64,000 nucleotides of DNA, from contig BSBN01000888.1 of the NCBI GenBank assembly GCA_027924645.1, positions 13,709,001-13,773,000 on the forward strand, written 5' to 3'. This stretch comes from Cunninghamia lanceolata (Eukaryota > Streptophyta > Pinopsida > Cupressales > Cupressaceae). Positions 61,001 through 64,000 of the stretch are shown here, one piece after another (position 1 is the first letter of the stretch; each line of letters opens with the position of its first letter). The translations under genes were made by a program, and so were the position numbers. The notes under the pieces were generated by a model. That model was not told the DNA's origin. It saw only the letters and a program-made list of their open reading frames with translations, and did not search any database.

Positions 61001-61307
61001 ATAGATTCTAGTGTGGCTATTAGATCTGCTTGTATTATGATGATTTTAAATTCATGGTTATATTGGATATGGGTTATAGGAACATTTAAATTGGTATTTA
61101 AAATGAATGTAGTTTAGCAATGTTTCCTCTAGAGAGTGAATTAGTCCGCTCCTTTGGGTTGAACATTCGGCCATACTTGACCATGAATGTTGTCAACATA
61201 TCAAATCGATAACCATCTTATGTGTATGTTATCTACTTATGTCAAAAAAAAATATTTTGGTTCTCTTTTGGCCATTACCCTTCGGGGTTGTAGGGCGGGA
61301 TGTTACA
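58074..61307 (+). mobile_element. LARD 3' LTR, uninterrupted (3,234 bp)
   Basis: Full-length reference copy for the disrupted 5' LTR. It contains 60548-60822, which is absent from the 5' copy. It ends GATGTTACA and is followed by the duplicated CCTAA. Confidence 0.88.
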
Positions 61308-63671
61308 CCTAACCTCTGTTGGAGATCCTCAAAAGTGTCCTTTGCAAGAGCCTTTGTGAAAATATCTCCAATCTGATCCTTTGTTGGAACATATTCCAAC
61401 TTCACTCTCAAAAAGTGATACATGATTGTTATATGTTTGGTTCTAGAATGCATCACTGGATTATTGGAAATATTGATAGCACTTGTATTGTCACACAAAA
61501 TAGGAATGGGCTCATCATACAATACCTTGATATCCTATAGGGTTTCCTTCATCCACAACACTTGTGTATAGCAATATGTTGTTGCAATGTAGTCTCTCTA
61601 TATAGTTGATAAGGACACTGAATCTTGCTTCTTACTTTGCCATGAAACCAATACGCTTCCTAAAAAGAAAGCACTGCCACTTGTACTCCTTTCATCAACA
61701 CAACCAACCTAATCAACATCAGTGTAGGAACTCAAATCAAATTCAATACATCTTGGATACCATAATCCATAATCTAGAGTTCCTTTCAAGTATCTAAATA
61801 TCCTTTTCACTACTTTCTCATGTGTTTTCTTGCGATTGGCTTGATATCTCACAACCACACATACTGCATGCATAATATCAGGTCTAGAAGTAGTTAGGTA
61901 CATCAATCCTCCAATCATAGATCTATAGATAGTATGATCCACCTCTAGAGACTCATCATCATTTCTCAATTGACATCCAGTGACCATGGGAGTACTCATT
62001 GGTTTTGAATCCTCCATACCAAACATTTTCAACAACTCTTTGACATACTTTGCTTGTGAAATAAAGATACCACCATCTAGCTGAGCAATTTCAAGTCTAG
62101 GAAAGACATCTCACCAATCATAGACATCTCAAATTCTTTTTGCATCTCCTAAGAAAACCTCTTACACATATCATTATCTCCACCAAACATGATTTCATCA
62201 ACATATACTGCAACTATCAATATCATGTCTCCTTCTTTCTTGATGTACATATTTCTATCTAGGTAGTCCCTTTCTTGAAGCCTTGTTGAAGTAAGTACTT
62301 GTCTAGCCTAGCATACCAAGCCCTAGGTGCTTTCTTGAGACCATACAAGGCCTTCTTGAGTCTAGACACCATATCCAGATCTTCTGATAACTGAAAACCA
62401 TCTGGTTGTTTAATATAAACCTCTTCCTCTAGATCACCATTCAAGAAAGCTAACTTAACATCCAAGATAAGAGCAAGGAACATTTTGATTTCCTCCATCC
62501 CGGCTACTGGAGAAAAAGTCTCCTCAAAGTCAATGCCTTCAACTTGTGTCTATCCTTTGCATACCAATCTTGCTTTGTTCCTTACAACTTCACCTTCTTG
62601 ATTCAACTTGTTCTGGAACACCCACTTTGTTCCTATAACATTCTTATTTGCTGGTCTGGGAACCAATTCCCATGTTTGATTTTTCTCAATCTAATCCAAT
62701 TCTTCTTCCATGGCCTTTATCCATCCATCATCTTTGCTAGCATCAACAAAGTTTTTGGGTTCTATTTTTCATAACACACACAAGTTTACTTGCTCATGTG
62801 TCTTAGCAAGCCTTCTCTTTGTCTACACACCTTCATCCATATCTCCAATGATCTGATCTACTGAGTAGTTCTTCTAAACATACGTTGCTAGAGTCTTAGG
62901 CATCTTCTATGGTTCTTGTTCCTTTTCTTTATTCACTTCTTCTTCATCATCTTCAATGCATGTAAATATATCAGATTCGGAGTCCTCTGATTCTTGTGAG
63001 ATCTGATATAGTTCCTCATCTACCTTGATATTTGTGCTTTCAATTTTGTTTCCTAACCTCTTGTATCATCTATAAGTCTTACTTCTGGTTGAGTAACCAA
63101 GAAAGATTCCTTCATCACTTCTTGAATCAAACTTTCCTAGTTCTTCTTCATCTCTTCTGATATAACATTTTCTACCAAAGATCTTGAAGTATCTAATAGT
63201 GGGAGGTCTTCCATACCATAACTCATAAGGGGTTTAGCATTATTGACCCTTAGTTGCACTCTGTTAGTTAGGTAGACAGTAGTCTGAACTACCTCCTTCC
63301 AGTACATATCAGGTAGATCTGCATCTTTCAACATTGCCCTAGCCATCTCTTACACAGTTCTATTATTCCTTTCTACTACTCCATTTTTCATAGGGGTCCT
63401 AGGAGCTGATAGATGTCTCCTCATACCGTGATCTTCACAAAACTTTTCAAATTCATTTGAAATAAACTCACATCCTCTATAAAGACCTTAAGCACTTGAT
63501 CTTAGCATCCACTTCATTTTCAACCATAGCTTTGAACACCTTAAATTTATCAAGGGAATCTATTTTTTGTCTTAAGAAATTAACCCAATTTATTCTAGAA
63601 TAATCATCAATAAGAAACATAAAATACCTCTCACCTGTTGGCAAGAGACACTGCTTTGTTGAATAATTAAG
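61308..63671 (-). pseudogene. Ty1/copia pol (copy 4): integrase, RT, RNase H
   Basis: Minus-strand pol reading leftward. 63477-63671 has the integrase core GERYFMFLIDDYSRINWV; 63137-63346 has integrase MYWKEVVQTTVYLTNR. RT begins around 62700, with [21 protein letters not shown] and [17 protein letters not shown] at 62259-62498. The catalytic YVDD near 62190 reads YVDE. 61709-62035 (STPMVTGCQL, IGGLMYLTTSRPDI) ends RT. 61313-61522 is RNase H (CDNTSAINISNNPVMHSRTKHI, then FTKALAKDTFEDLQQRLG). The LARD inserted a few codons before the end of this frame. The upstream part is cut by another LTR at 63672. Several stops. Confidence 0.85.
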
Positions 63672-64000
63672 TGTTGTCATTGATGGCAACAAGGAAAAGA
63701 GACTTCACTCTAGTAGACCAAATGTATTTGGAAACAAGCATCAAGGATTCAGAAGGGTTGTGAGGATATAGTAGTCCTCATGAAGTCAAGTATACAAAGA
63801 ATTCTAGTCCTAAAAGAAGACTTAGGCATTTTGACTAAGTGTTAGCAGAATACAGAGAGGACTACAGAACTATAGTGTTATGGTCCGCATTGAACCGCAA
63901 TTGAAGATCTTGTCTTCTAGTTCTGGTAAGATGTTACTAATCCTTAGATGATCCCAAATCCAAAGTTTCATCTTGTGATCATCTCCAGAAGTATAGATTC
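63672..64000. mobile_element. Probable LTR start of a further insertion, running off the window
   Basis: The integrase frame of copia copy 4 loses homology at a TGTTGTCATTGATGGCAAC start. The following 330 bp is non-coding and unlike copia pol. The tip resembles the 'tgttgacatcaatgacaa' phrase in the copy-4 LTR at 34568-34620, so it might be a related LTR. No second boundary is visible. Confidence 0.4.

Larger units (their letters stand above)
34929..61307 (+). mobile_element. Large non-autonomous LTR element (LARD type) with two nested insertions
   Basis: The 5' LTR starts TGTAAT at 34929 and ends GTTACA at 42794. The 3' LTR is 58074-61307 (3,234 bp), starting TGTAAC and ending GTTACA. The whole is flanked by the 5-bp duplication CCTAA (34924-34928 and 61308-61312). 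A tRNA-Met-like primer site (42797) and a polypurine tract (58061-58073) sit where they should. Without the inserted elements the internal domain is about 4.0 kb (42795-43008 plus 54252-58073) and has no recognisable gag or pol. Long LTRs and a long non-coding core define the LARD class. In the first ~210 aligned bases the two LTRs differ at about 17 positions by eye, so it is old. Confidence 0.85.

Overview
This window looks like nuclear DNA of a large-genome seed plant, most likely a gymnosperm. The reasons are AT-rich sequence, very long intergenic stretches packed with decayed LTR retrotransposons, two plant gene families with spliced genes (a cellulose synthase-like gene and a tau-class glutathione S-transferase) and fragments of an endogenous plant pararetrovirus. 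The gymnosperm guess is inference from texture; nothing in the sequence names the species.

Layout. 1-2177: the tail of a non-coding LTR element (tRNA-Met primer site at 179, polypurine tract at 2114, perfect 55-bp palindrome at 2123-2177) that cuts into the first exon of a gene. 2178-5841: eight exons of a cellulose synthase-like (GT2) gene. All catalytic motifs are present, but the N-terminus is missing and one splice acceptor is non-canonical. 5842-9800: AT-rich intergenic DNA with a ~246-bp tandem repeat. 9800-17640: at least three broken Ty1/copia elements on the minus strand. 20688-21462: an apparently intact two-exon tau-class GST gene on the minus strand, with a TATA box. 24880-25396: copia LTR remnant. 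25397-30717: four rearranged pieces, three plus and one minus, of an endogenous caulimovirid (protease, reverse transcriptase, RNase H). They end exactly at a 411-bp strictly alternating purine-pyrimidine tract (30718-31128). 31129-34180: 5' part of a Ty3/gypsy element.

34180 to 63671 is a nest of transposons. A minus-strand copia element (3' LTR near 34180-34640, pol at 61313-63671) was split by a long non-coding LTR element of LARD type (34929-61307, 5-bp target duplication CCTAA, ~3.2-kb LTRs). That LARD was hit twice: a minus-strand chromovirus (37526-42310) sits in its 5' LTR, and a complete ~11.2-kb Athila-like element (43009-54246, target duplication CTAGA, tRNA-Asp-type primer site, envelope-position ORF) sits in its internal region. 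At 63672 a further LTR seems to begin and runs off the window.

Only the GST gene looks fully functional. The cellulose synthase-like gene is a recent casualty or is still partly expressed. All transposon and pararetrovirus coding regions carry stops or frameshifts. I found no tRNA, rRNA or CRISPR feature.
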